From Nitrospirota bacterium (GTDB lineage: Bacteria; Nitrospirota; Thermodesulfovibrionia; Thermodesulfovibrionales; Dissulfurispiraceae), in contig JAFGXL010000028.1 of NCBI GenBank assembly GCA_016936655.1, positions 31,689 through 95,688 of the forward strand: a stretch of 64,000 bases of DNA, in the 5' to 3' direction. The notes beneath the pieces were generated by a model. It was not told the DNA's origin and ran no database searches. It worked only from the letters and a program-made list of their open reading frames with translations. This document shows positions 8,484 through 15,667 of the stretch, in pieces. Within the stretch, counting starts at the first letter, position 1. The number at the start of each line of letters is the position of its first letter. The position numbers and the translations under genes were made by a program.

Positions 8484-9506
8484 ATGACAAACAGCTCATC
8501 TTTTGAACAACCCTACATATCAGTCATAGGAGGAGGCAGCTGGGGCACAGCCTTGGCATCCATCCTCGGCAGAAAAGGCTATGATGTTATGCTCTGGACA
8601 TTTGAGCAGGATGTTGCCGATCAAATAAATGAGGTAAGAGAAAACAGTATCTACCTGCCAAATGTGCAGCTGCCTGACAACCTTACAGCCACAACATCCA
8701 TACAAAAAGCTGTTTCCAAAGCTAGGTATATACTCTCTGTTGTTCCAACGCAGCATATAAGAAGCGTATTTGAGCCTGCTGCTTCTTTTGTAAATAATGA
8801 GGCTGTAATTGTGAGCGCTTCAAAAGGCATAGAGATAAAAACACTGCTTACACCGTCTTTAATTCTTAATGAGATTTTCAACAGGCCAGTTGCAGCGCTT
8901 TCAGGTCCGAGTTTCTCTTCAGAAGTGAGCGCCGGGCTGCCTACGGCAGTAACGCTTGCTGTGCAGGATAAAAAGACAGGGCTGATTCTGCAGGAGATAT
9001 TCAATACTGAGTCTTTCAGAGTATATACTCATAATGATGTGCTGGGAGCAGAGATAGGCGGAGCCCTTAAAAATGTTATAGCAATAGCATCAGGCATAAC
9101 AGAAGGGCTGAGTTTGGGCAAAAACGCTCTTGCAGCTCTAATAACAAGAGGCCTTTCAGAAATAGTGAGACTGGGAGCAAAACTCGGAGCTGATGAGGTT
9201 ACATTTTCCGGCCTCAGCGGACTCGGAGATCTTGTACTCACATGCACTTCATCGCTTTCAAGAAACTACTCAGTAGGGAAAAGACTTGGACAGGGAGAAA
9301 CCCTTCAGGAGATAACCAGCTCCACAAAGTCAGTGGCAGAAGGAGTCCCGACAACAATATCTGCCAGAGAGCTTGCAAACAGGCATAGCGTAGAAATGCC
9401 AATTGTTGAGCAGATATACCAAACCTTATACAACAACAAACCTCCCAGAGAGGCTCTAAAAGATCTTATGACAAGATCGCTCAAGTCTGAATTCAATGCA
9501 TACTGA
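8484..9506 (+). CDS. gpsA: NAD(P)+-dependent glycerol-3-phosphate dehydrogenase
   Basis: Makes sn-glycerol 3-phosphate from dihydroxyacetone phosphate for phospholipid synthesis. The 340-residue protein starts with the Rossmann motif SVIGGGSWGTALA, then SASKGIE, ALSGPSFSSEV, the catalytic lysine region GGALKNVIAIASGI, and SGLGDLVLTC. Family length is normal. Its last 11 bases overlap the start of larB. Confidence 0.97.
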   Translation: MTNSSSFEQPYISVIGGGSWGTALASILGRKGYDVMLWTFEQDVADQINEVRENSIYLPNVQLPDNLTATTSIQKAVSKARYILSVVPTQHIRSVFEPAASFVNNEAVIVSASKGIEIKTLLTPSLILNEIFNRPVAALSGPSFSSEVSAGLPTAVTLAVQDKKTGLILQEIFNTESFRVYTHNDVLGAEIGGALKNVIAIASGITEGLSLGKNALAALITRGLSEIVRLGAKLGADEVTFSGLSGLGDLVLTCTSSLSRNYSVGKRLGQGETLQEITSSTKSVAEGVPTTISARELANRHSVEMPIVEQIYQTLYNNKPPREALKDLMTRSLKSEFNAY

Positions 9507-10263
9507 ACATATAAAAGAACTGCTCAACAAGATCAAAAACAAAAGCATCTGTATTGATGACGCTGTTAATATACTCAAAGACCTGCCATACCACGATCTG
9601 GATTACGCCAAAATAGATCACCACCGAGAACTACGCAGCTCAATACCTGAAGTGATCTTTGCAAAAAACAAGACTGTTGAGCAGACCATATCAATCGCAA
9701 AAGCGATGCACACAAAAAGCAGGAGGTTCCTGATTACAAAAGCTAGTTCTGAGATATCAGAAGCTCTCGGCATCAAAAACATCTCTTTCAACCCAATAGC
9801 CGGCACCATAAGCTGCGGCCAGCCCAAGAAGAAAAATGGATTGGTTCTTATTGTTTCGGCAGGCACCTCTGACATGCATGCTGCAGAAGAGGCAAAAGAG
9901 ACCCTGCTGTTCCTTGGAAGCAACGTCAAAACACTTTACGATGTAGGTGTAGCAGGCATACACAGGATATTGAGCAATAAAAAGCTCTTCACAAAACCGA
10001 GGGCTGTTATTGTAGCTGCAGGGATGGAGGGGGCGTTGCCATCTGTTGTCGGCGGACTGACTGACAAGCCCGTTATAGCCCTGCCTACATCAGCAGGATA
10101 CGGAACAAGCTTTGGCGGAATCACAGCTCTCTTTGCCATGCTAAACTCATGCGTGCCCGGGATAGCTGTTGTAAACATTGACAACGGATTCGGAGCTGCA
10201 TGCCATGCCCATAAGATAAACTGCCAAAAAATATCAGCATCAAAACAGAAGTCAGCTCTTTAG
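9496..10263 (+). CDS. larB: LarB, pyridinium-3,5-biscarboxylate mononucleotide synthase
   Basis: First enzyme of the nickel-pincer nucleotide cofactor pathway: it carboxylates nicotinate adenine dinucleotide and releases AMP. The C-terminal half is PurE-like, with VSAGTSDMHAAEEA, DVGVAGIHR, VAAGMEGALPSVVGGL and PTSAGYG. The N-terminal half has DYAKIDHHRELRSSIPEVIF, the family signature. The 255-residue length is normal. The start overlaps gpsA by 11 bases. LarC, LarE and the LarA racemase are not in the window. Confidence 0.9.
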   Translation: MHTEHIKELLNKIKNKSICIDDAVNILKDLPYHDLDYAKIDHHRELRSSIPEVIFAKNKTVEQTISIAKAMHTKSRRFLITKASSEISEALGIKNISFNPIAGTISCGQPKKKNGLVLIVSAGTSDMHAAEEAKETLLFLGSNVKTLYDVGVAGIHRILSNKKLFTKPRAVIVAAGMEGALPSVVGGLTDKPVIALPTSAGYGTSFGGITALFAMLNSCVPGIAVVNIDNGFGAACHAHKINCQKISASKQKSAL

Positions 10264-10713
10264 CGTATAAATAAGTTCTGCTGTATCAGTTTTTATCCTG
10301 ACCACAGCCTCTATCCCCTGAACCATGGAACTTATATTCCCGAAAGCTCCGCTTATAAGAATAATCTTCAGCCCAATCCTTTTTTCGAGAAGCAGAGACC
10401 TGATAAACTCCTTATCCGCCGGAGTGAGCTTCTCATAATTATCTACAACCAGCAGACTGAACATCTCGTCAGCAGGTTTTATAGAATCAACAAAAGGCCG
10501 GATTTCTGATGAAGCTGACCTCTCAGCTATTTCCTGAAGCGGCAGCCTGCCAAGCGGATCAAAATAGTATGTATCTGCAATACTCATAGCTGCCTTGAGA
10601 GCAGATAAACTCTTGCCGGACTTTTGCCATCCTGTAACAAGCAGGCTGTTGTGGCTCTTGATTATATTGCGTATTATTTCCTCTTTTACAAAGGGGATTA
10701 CCTGGGGATCCAT
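10252..10713 (-). CDS. Small P-loop NTPase of unknown function
   Basis: I do not recognise the family. The 153-residue protein has a Walker A motif VTGWQKSGKS near residue 26 and a Walker B-like LLVVDNY near 88, so nucleotide binding is likely. The second half resembles a minimal AAA/STAND-type fold without a sensor or lid domain. AGGAG stands five bases before the ATG. The gene lies 31 bases downstream of the HDOD gene and probably shares its transcript; its 3' end overlaps that of the convergent larB by 12 bases. Confidence 0.7.
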   Translation of the reverse strand: MDPQVIPFVKEEIIRNIIKSHNSLLVTGWQKSGKSLSALKAAMSIADTYYFDPLGRLPLQEIAERSASSEIRPFVDSIKPADEMFSLLVVDNYEKLTPADKEFIRSLLLEKRIGLKIILISGAFGNISSMVQGIEAVVRIKTDTAELIYTLKS

Positions 10714-10744
10714 ATAACTCCTGCTGCGTATTTATTAAGGGCAA

Positions 10745-12295
10745 TCAAAGACCGTGCTTCTGTTTGATCGCAAGCACAGCCTGATCCCGCATTATCTTAA
10801 GATAGTTAAGCTGGGATGCGGTCAGCTTGCTGAAAGAATCTCGTTCCCCCTCAAGGTAGAAGAGACCGAGCGGTTTTTTATTGACAACAATAGGAAGTAT
10901 TATAACAAAGATCGGAGTCTCAATATGATCGGAATACCAACTAGGCATCATAGACCGTATGTCATTAGCGGTTATGTCCTTTACAACAAAGTCGGTCTGT
11001 TTGGTCATTGACGAATTAAAAATATCATCAGAATTGCTTAGCTGTATTCTGAACCATTGTCTTGCCTCATCAACCAGACTACCAAAGCCATACCTTATGC
11101 TCATGGAAGCTGATGTCGCATCCTTGATAAAAAAGAGGGTCCTCGAATGGCCAGACAGCTGCATCCCCCTGTACATGGTCTCAAGCAATATCTTGAACAT
11201 ATCATTAAGGGAAAAACCACCAAGTATGGCGCTGTTCATATCCTGAATACCTTTTGTGAATATATTCTCAGGTGTTTCGGCATCTTCAGGAATTATCATC
11301 GAATCTATTGTGCTTATTGCTCCAGATGCAAATGCAGGGTGTTCCTCAACCGCATCATTCTTTACAGGAGCAGCCTCCTTTGCAGGCCATGCAGCAGCGC
11401 GCTTAACAAATACGCTCCTGCTCGCATCAATATCTATGCTGCTCATAAAATCAGAAAGATTTTGAGCAGAGCCGGACATATACTCCTTCAATTTTTCATT
11501 AGATATTGGCAGACCTCCCTTTACCCTTGCAGCCAGTTCAGCTATCTTGCTGTATATCTCCTTTTCATCACGGCCAAGATAAACCAGTCTTGATATTTCA
11601 TTGGCCATAACTGTAACCACATATAGAGGATCAGACATTATGCCTTTCTCAGAATTACGCATTGTCCGCATGCTGTGTATAACCTGCTTTGGAAAGTTCC
11701 ATTCGCCAGCTATTGTCATGCCGATATCTTCGAATGTTGCGCCCATGACACTTACTGAGGCAACATCTTCGTTAGACTTCCACTTATCCTCCATCTTGGC
11801 TATCTCAGACAGTTTTTCCGGAAGATAAAAGGCTGCCATAACTCTGCCGAACTTGTGAAAGAGCGAGCATATGAACGCCTCTTCTGCATCCGGTATTCGT
11901 ATGTCAGAAGCTATCTTTTTTGCGAGCATTCCACTGAAGAATGACTGCATTATTGTTTCTAGCAGATCGTTGCTGCTGTTTTTATTAAGATGATCAAAAA
12001 GCATTAATGTCATAGCTATATTTCGGATGTTTTCAAATCCAAGAAGTATTATTGCCCTGGAAATGGTCGTAACTTCACCGAACTGTGAAAAATAGACTGT
12101 ATTTACTAACCTTAATATCTTGGTTGTAAGCGCATAATCCTTCAGAACAAGGTTCGCAAAATCAGAAAGAGAAGACTCAGGCTGTGTATCAAAACTGTTT
12201 ATGATATTTACTGTTTCTGACATAACAGGAAACTCGCTGTTCTGTCTTATTCTGTTAAGTACTGACTCTTTGAGCTTCTGTCCTGTAGGTTCCAA
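10745..12295 (-). CDS. HDOD-domain signalling protein with C-terminal GAF-like domain
   Basis: HDOD domains are catalytically degenerate HD folds found in bacterial signalling. Residues about 15-215 are HDOD: PVMSETVNIIN, DYALTTKILRLVN, FSQFGEVTTISRAIILLGFENIRN, and FICSLFHKFGR. Residues about 340-510 look like a GAF sensor domain ending PLGLFYLEGERDSFS. The start is a TTG at 12295, seven bases after a strong GGAGGG. The target is unknown; the P-loop protein encoded directly downstream is a candidate partner. Confidence 0.85.
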   Translation of the reverse strand: MEPTGQKLKESVLNRIRQNSEFPVMSETVNIINSFDTQPESSLSDFANLVLKDYALTTKILRLVNTVYFSQFGEVTTISRAIILLGFENIRNIAMTLMLFDHLNKNSSNDLLETIMQSFFSGMLAKKIASDIRIPDAEEAFICSLFHKFGRVMAAFYLPEKLSEIAKMEDKWKSNEDVASVSVMGATFEDIGMTIAGEWNFPKQVIHSMRTMRNSEKGIMSDPLYVVTVMANEISRLVYLGRDEKEIYSKIAELAARVKGGLPISNEKLKEYMSGSAQNLSDFMSSIDIDASRSVFVKRAAAWPAKEAAPVKNDAVEEHPAFASGAISTIDSMIIPEDAETPENIFTKGIQDMNSAILGGFSLNDMFKILLETMYRGMQLSGHSRTLFFIKDATSASMSIRYGFGSLVDEARQWFRIQLSNSDDIFNSSMTKQTDFVVKDITANDIRSMMPSWYSDHIETPIFVIILPIVVNKKPLGLFYLEGERDSFSKLTASQLNYLKIMRDQAVLAIKQKHGL

Positions 12296-12390
12296 AAAAG
12301 TCCCTCCGCTATATGTATGGCGCTACTGAATAATTATCGTAACTATATGAATATTATTGAACAGAACTGATTGGATGGCAAAACTATAAC

Positions 12391-13194
12391 CTATAAGGCT
12401 ATATATCTTTTAAATGCAGCCTCAAACAGTCTCTGCGGCATGAACCGCCTGAGCGCCAAAAACCATCTGCTCCAGCCTGCGCAAAGGTATCTGAGCTGTG
12501 GGGTGTCAGACTCAACTATCCTCTTGACCAGAGATGCCAGCTCTTCAGAACTTTTGCCTGTCTTTACAGAGCTTCTGAATATCTTAAGAGCCTTGTTTCT
12601 TGCTGTCTCATACGCTGATACCCTCTGCTCAGCCAGAACAAGCGAATCTGCAATATTCGACCTGAAAAATCCGGGCTGCACTAAAGAGACGCATATGCCC
12701 TTGTCATGGACTTCGCGGCTCAAGGCTTCTGCATAACCTTCGAGCGCATACTTTGATGCACTGTAATATGCATGATAAGGCAGTCCGATCATGCCAGCAA
12801 CAGAACTGGTAATGATTATCCTGCCGCTGCCCTGCTGTCTCATATGAGGCAGACAAAAACAGACCATCCTGACAACACCAAAAAAGTTAGTCTCCATTAG
12901 AGACTTCGCCTCAGAAACTGATACCTCTTCAACAGCTCCGCTCAGTGCATATCCTGCATTACATAGCAGCACATCAATGTGTCCCTCTTTATTTAAAACT
13001 TCAGAAATACATGCCCTTACTGAATCATCGTCTCTCACATCGAGCCTGAGCATATTGAAATTATCTGAAGCAGATGAAGCAGGATTGCGGCTTGTACCAT
13101 ATACAACATATCCGCTGGATGCAAGTAGATCAGCAGCAGCCCTGCCTAGTCCAGATGATGCTCCTGTTATTAAAACAACCTTTTTATCAAGCAT
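12391..13194 (-). CDS. Short-chain dehydrogenase/reductase
   Basis: Classical SDR of 267 residues. It has the nucleotide motif TGASSGLG at residue 10, NAGYALSG, the catalytic serine in ITSSVAGMIG, and the YSASK active-site pair near residue 150, followed by VQPGFFRSNI. The gene begins 13 bases after the stop of the radical SAM gene on the same strand, so the two are probably cotranscribed. That makes it a candidate accessory enzyme of the selenopeptide pathway, although a housekeeping role is equally possible. Confidence 0.9.
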   Translation of the reverse strand: MLDKKVVLITGASSGLGRAAADLLASSGYVVYGTSRNPASSASDNFNMLRLDVRDDDSVRACISEVLNKEGHIDVLLCNAGYALSGAVEEVSVSEAKSLMETNFFGVVRMVCFCLPHMRQQGSGRIIITSSVAGMIGLPYHAYYSASKYALEGYAEALSREVHDKGICVSLVQPGFFRSNIADSLVLAEQRVSAYETARNKALKIFRSSVKTGKSSEELASLVKRIVESDTPQLRYLCAGWSRWFLALRRFMPQRLFEAAFKRYIAL

Positions 13195-13207
13195 TGGAGG
13201 GTGTTTG

Positions 13208-14815
13208 TTAATTTGAAGAATTGTCTTTCATAAAACACATCGGATCTTTCTGTCTGAATATATCCAGACCAAAACTGTTTGCAACAGCAAGACATCCGCC
13301 GCATACCGGCCTTATTTCACACTCAGCGCATTCGGTAGGACCCATACGGTATTTTTCAGCAATTTCTGAATCATAAATCTGCAGCAGATTATACGTATTA
13401 ATATCACCGATCTTTGATGGAAATTTGCGGCAGGCATGCACCTCGCCATCGGGCAGTAGTGACAGAAAATTAAACGCTGCGGAACAGCCATGTCCAGCGC
13501 ATCCTCCAAACAGTTCTTTGCATTTATCTCTAAGCAGGATATTTATAAGATTATCCTTGCATGTCAGCACATCATTAACCTCAGATTCTTGAAGAAAATC
13601 TTGCAGGAATTTCCTGTACTCTTCTTTATCAGGAAGCAGCATATTATGAGCTTCTCCAACAATTGATAGCCTGTTGAATGTAAAAAGATCTGCCCTGCCC
13701 TGCAGTGTTCTTGCCAACGGTATTACCTGATCCATATTTGCCCTGCTGAGAGTCAGCATAACCATAGAATAGATATCAAACTCCTTCAACAGATCCAAAA
13801 AAACGAGGGTTCTGTCAAAATGCCCCTCTCCCCTCACATAGTTATTGTATTCTGCAAGGCCTTCGAGACTCACCTGATAAAATACCGGCTTCTCGATACT
13901 AACAATATCTTCAAGCGCTTCAGAGCTTACAGGGTTGCCTAAAACAGCGAGTGCAAATCCTCTGAATGATGCCTCGCTGTATATTTTTTTGAAATCAGGG
14001 TGTAAAAAAGGGTTGCCTCCGGAAAATGAGACCTGGCCTGTTACATTCTTAGCTGTGCAAAAGTCATAAAGCTGATCAAGTATTTTAACAGCTGAATCGA
14101 AACTAACATTTGCCCTGTCAGACCTGTCGTAGCAGTGTCTGCAGTGCAGGTCACATGACTGGGTTATATGCCACTGAAGCGTAAAGACATCAGAGCTGAA
14201 AAATCCCTGATCTATATTTTTACCGCGAGGATAGCTTAATGATCTTCTGATCTTCGATTGCTGTTCAACAAGAGCGCCTCTTGCAGTGCTGTTTCTGAGC
14301 GCGCAATATAGTGGCCATACAGTTGTTTCAGCAGCTTTGGCAACATCCCTCAAATCGAGTCCTTCAACAACTATCTTTAGTGCAAGCAGCATCTCATCTG
14401 TAGCGTCCTCAACAATAATATCTGCCCTCCCTGATTGTTTGTAAACAACAACAAATCCGTCTTTTTTGACAGGCTCTGATTGATTATTTTCTTTAGGGAT
14501 TATTATGCTGGGCAAATTCATCCATGATACAGGAACGATTTTAAGAGTAGGATTAAGAGCGAACTTCTTTTCATCCATGCTTGCAGGATTTGAAAATACT
14601 GATGCATTGTGAACAGCGAGCTCTACTGATGCAAGATCTGCTATATACGGATACATCTTATCAAGATCATTGTGTGATTTTAGTCTGGATGTAAACACTA
14701 CAGGATCAATATCTTGTGAATTTACGGATGAAAGCTGACCCCAGATATTATCTGGAATCAGCTTTCTGCTTTCCGGGAAAATATCTTCCAGAGACAATCT
14801 GCATTCAGTGCTCAT
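13208..14815 (-). CDS. sbtM: SbtM-like radical SAM/SPASM peptide maturase
   Basis: Radical SAM enzyme expected to modify the two selenopeptides encoded just upstream. The 535 residues comprise an N-terminal region of about 215 residues that may hold a precursor-binding domain, then the radical SAM core with CDLHCRHC (CX3CX2C, near 228) and the SAM-contact FSGGNPFLHPDF. The C-terminal SPASM-type Cys cluster includes CKELFGGCAGHGC, DGEVHACRKFP and CAECEIRPVCGGC, enough cysteines for auxiliary iron-sulfur clusters. Family knowledge: maturases of this type sit next to short selenocysteine-rich SbtA precursors and are thought to act in thio/selenooxazole formation. No strong ribosome site precedes the ATG. 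Confidence 0.85.
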   Translation of the reverse strand: MSTECRLSLEDIFPESRKLIPDNIWGQLSSVNSQDIDPVVFTSRLKSHNDLDKMYPYIADLASVELAVHNASVFSNPASMDEKKFALNPTLKIVPVSWMNLPSIIIPKENNQSEPVKKDGFVVVYKQSGRADIIVEDATDEMLLALKIVVEGLDLRDVAKAAETTVWPLYCALRNSTARGALVEQQSKIRRSLSYPRGKNIDQGFFSSDVFTLQWHITQSCDLHCRHCYDRSDRANVSFDSAVKILDQLYDFCTAKNVTGQVSFSGGNPFLHPDFKKIYSEASFRGFALAVLGNPVSSEALEDIVSIEKPVFYQVSLEGLAEYNNYVRGEGHFDRTLVFLDLLKEFDIYSMVMLTLSRANMDQVIPLARTLQGRADLFTFNRLSIVGEAHNMLLPDKEEYRKFLQDFLQESEVNDVLTCKDNLINILLRDKCKELFGGCAGHGCSAAFNFLSLLPDGEVHACRKFPSKIGDINTYNLLQIYDSEIAEKYRMGPTECAECEIRPVCGGCLAVANSFGLDIFRQKDPMCFMKDNSSN

Positions 14816-14837
14816 GCAAGATTATGAATCATAATAA

Positions 14838-14872
14838 CAGAGCCTGTCCATTATAAATGGATGCGCTCTCTG
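14838..14872 (-). other. Imperfect hairpin upstream of the maturase gene
   Basis: The outer arms CAGAG-GC and GCTCTG pair with one bulge, and an inner TCCAT/ATGGA stem closes the loop. It lies between the sbtA-like gene and sbtM, about 20 bases before the maturase start. No T-tract follows, so it is not a classical terminator. It could set the ratio of precursor to maturase by hiding the ribosome site or protecting an mRNA end. Confidence 0.45.
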
Positions 14873-14886
14873 GAGTTTGCTCTTCA

Positions 14887-14901
14887 AGTGCGAACCGCAC
14901 T
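14887..14901 (-). promoter_or_regulatory. Candidate bacterial SECIS hairpin for Sec92 of the second precursor
   Basis: Minus strand AGTGC-GGTTC-GCACT. It starts 16 bases after the third UGA (14918-14920), so the loop begins at base 22, and the loop starts with GG. It lies just past the TAA stop. This meets the published bacterial rule of a G in the first two loop positions 16-37 bases after UGA. Confidence 0.7.
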
Positions 14902-14902
14902 C

Positions 14903-15193
14903 TTATTTTTTTGCTCCTCAGCTGCTGCCTCCTGCTGGCTTTGCATCTTCTGGCTTAACACCTTTAGGAGCAGCTTTTTTCTTCTTGTCCTTCTTCTTTT
15001 CAGCGCCAACTGCGCTGTCTTTTTTAGCGCCTCAGCCGCTCTGTCCTGCCTTGATCTCTTTTTTGGTGTCGCCGGCACCAGCAGCTCCGCCTCAGCCGGA
15101 AGCAGCGATGCTCTGAGATGGCACACCAGCTCCAGCAATAAGGCCAGCAATGCCTATCCCTGCAAGCATAGTTTTCAAATACTCTTTTTCCAT
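14903..15193 (-). CDS. sbtA: SbtA-like selenocysteine-containing RiPP precursor, second copy (three in-frame UGA)
   Basis: Read with UGA as selenocysteine (U) this is a 96-residue peptide; without recoding it stops at codon 34. The ATG follows AGGAGGGG. The leader MEKEYLKTMLAGIGIAGLIAG is hydrophobic and matches the leader of the first copy. The core holds SGUGG (U34), SGUGAKK (U54) and SSUGAKK (U92) just before TAA, separated by Lys/Ala-rich linkers. UGA codons are at 15092-15094, 15032-15034 and 14918-14920. The repeated S-(S/G)-U-G-(A/G) context, conserved between two adjacent genes, and the hairpin after each UGA argue strongly against chance stops. The gene precedes the SPASM maturase. 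Confidence 0.85.
15001..15017 (-). promoter_or_regulatory. Candidate bacterial SECIS hairpin for Sec54 of the second precursor
   Basis: Minus strand CAGCGC-AGTTG-GCGCTG, a perfect 6-bp stem. It begins 14 bases after the UGA at 15032-15034, which places the loop at base 21 with G in loop position 2. Confidence 0.72.
15064..15080 (-). promoter_or_regulatory. Candidate bacterial SECIS hairpin for Sec34 of the second precursor
   Basis: Minus strand TGGTG(C)-CGGC-(G)A-CACCA: five outer pairs plus one C-G pair with a bulged A. The UGA is at 15092-15094 and the loop starts about 18 bases after it, with G in loop position 2. It is the weakest of the set, because a CCGGC/GCCGG pairing around the UGA competes with it. 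Confidence 0.55.
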
Positions 15194-15240
15194 GCACCCC
15201 TCCTGTTTAATTTGGTAGTCCGCTAAAAGCGGAAGTAAAA

Positions 15241-15274
15241 AAATAAGGTTTCAGCTGCTGCCGAAACCTTATTT
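15241..15274 (-). terminator. Rho-independent terminator or attenuator between the two sbtA-like genes
   Basis: Perfect 12-bp inverted repeat AAATAAGGTTTC / GAAACCTTATTT with a 10-base loop; on the minus strand a run of seven T follows. It lies after the upstream precursor gene, so most transcripts probably end here and read-through feeds the second precursor and sbtM. The loop and its 3' edge contain GGCAGCAGCTGA, identical to the DNA encoding the Gly-Ser-Ser-Sec box of the precursors. Confidence 0.85.
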
Positions 15275-15286
15275 ATCTTGATCAAT

Positions 15287-15301
15287 GGCGCTGACCGCGC
15301 C
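15287..15301 (-). promoter_or_regulatory. Candidate bacterial SECIS hairpin for Sec63 of the first precursor
   Basis: Minus strand GGCGC-GGTCA-GCGCC, a perfect 5-bp stem. It begins 16 bases after the UGA at 15318-15320, so the loop starts at base 22 with GG. It lies beyond the TAA stop, in the same geometry as the last hairpin of the second precursor. Confidence 0.7.
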
Positions 15302-15302
15302 G

Positions 15303-15506
15303 TTATTTTGAACCGCCTCAGCTGCTGCCTGAAGGCTGCTTTGGCTGCTGCTCCTGTGTTTGAGTGCTCCCGGCACCCTTTTTAGCTCCTCAGCTGCTTC
15401 AGCTGCTTGTTCCTGTGGTCGCACATCCGCTGATAAGCACTGAACCTGCCATCAGGCTTGCCAGACCGACTCCAGCAAGAATCTTTCTGATTTCAGTAAG
15501 TTCCAT
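15303..15506 (-). CDS. sbtA: SbtA-like selenocysteine-containing RiPP precursor, first copy (three in-frame UGA)
   Basis: With UGA as selenocysteine (U) this is a 67-residue peptide; otherwise it stops at codon 36. The start is set by a perfect AAGGAGG seven bases before the ATG. The leader MELTEIRKILAGVGLASLMAG aligns with that of the neighbouring copy, then VLISGCATTG resembles a lipobox (Cys28). The core has SSUSSUGAKK (U36, U39) and PSGSSUGGSK (U63) before TAA. UGA codons are at 15399-15401, 15390-15392 and 15318-15320. The shared leader, the shared Ser-rich Sec boxes and SECIS-like hairpins support a genuine selenoprotein. A terminator follows it. Confidence 0.85.
15362..15378 (-). promoter_or_regulatory. 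Candidate bacterial SECIS hairpin shared by Sec36 and Sec39 of the first precursor
   Basis: Minus strand GGGTGC-CGGGA-GCACTC, six pairs including one G-U. The loop begins 18 bases after the UGA at 15390-15392 and 27 bases after the UGA at 15399-15401, both inside the 16-37 window, with G in loop position 2. One structure could therefore serve two adjacent selenocysteines. Confidence 0.68.
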
Positions 15507-15611
15507 GTACTGCCTCCTTATGATTCATCAGAAACACCAGCTCTGGCATATTTTAGAGCAGGCAAAGAAATATTGGTTATTACAACTATAATGTACGCAC
15601 CTTATAGATAA

Positions 15612-15640
15612 AGCCTATCAATACATTGTGCTGATGTCAA
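15612..15640 (-). promoter_or_regulatory. Probable promoter of the selenopeptide operon
   Basis: Minus strand -35 TTGACA (15635-15640), 17-base spacer, -10 TAGGCT (15612-15617). It lies about 105 bases before the first precursor ATG, leaving a roughly 100-base leader. The -10 is only a moderate match. Confidence 0.55.
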
Positions 15641-15667
15641 GTGGATATACAAGGGAACCAAACGGAG

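Noticed and set aside
14861..15226. Long plus- and minus-strand open frames over the selenopeptide region
   Set aside because: They have low-complexity Ser/Leu- or Arg/Lys-rich translations, no ribosome site and no family match. They arise because the real minus-strand genes are interrupted by UGA.
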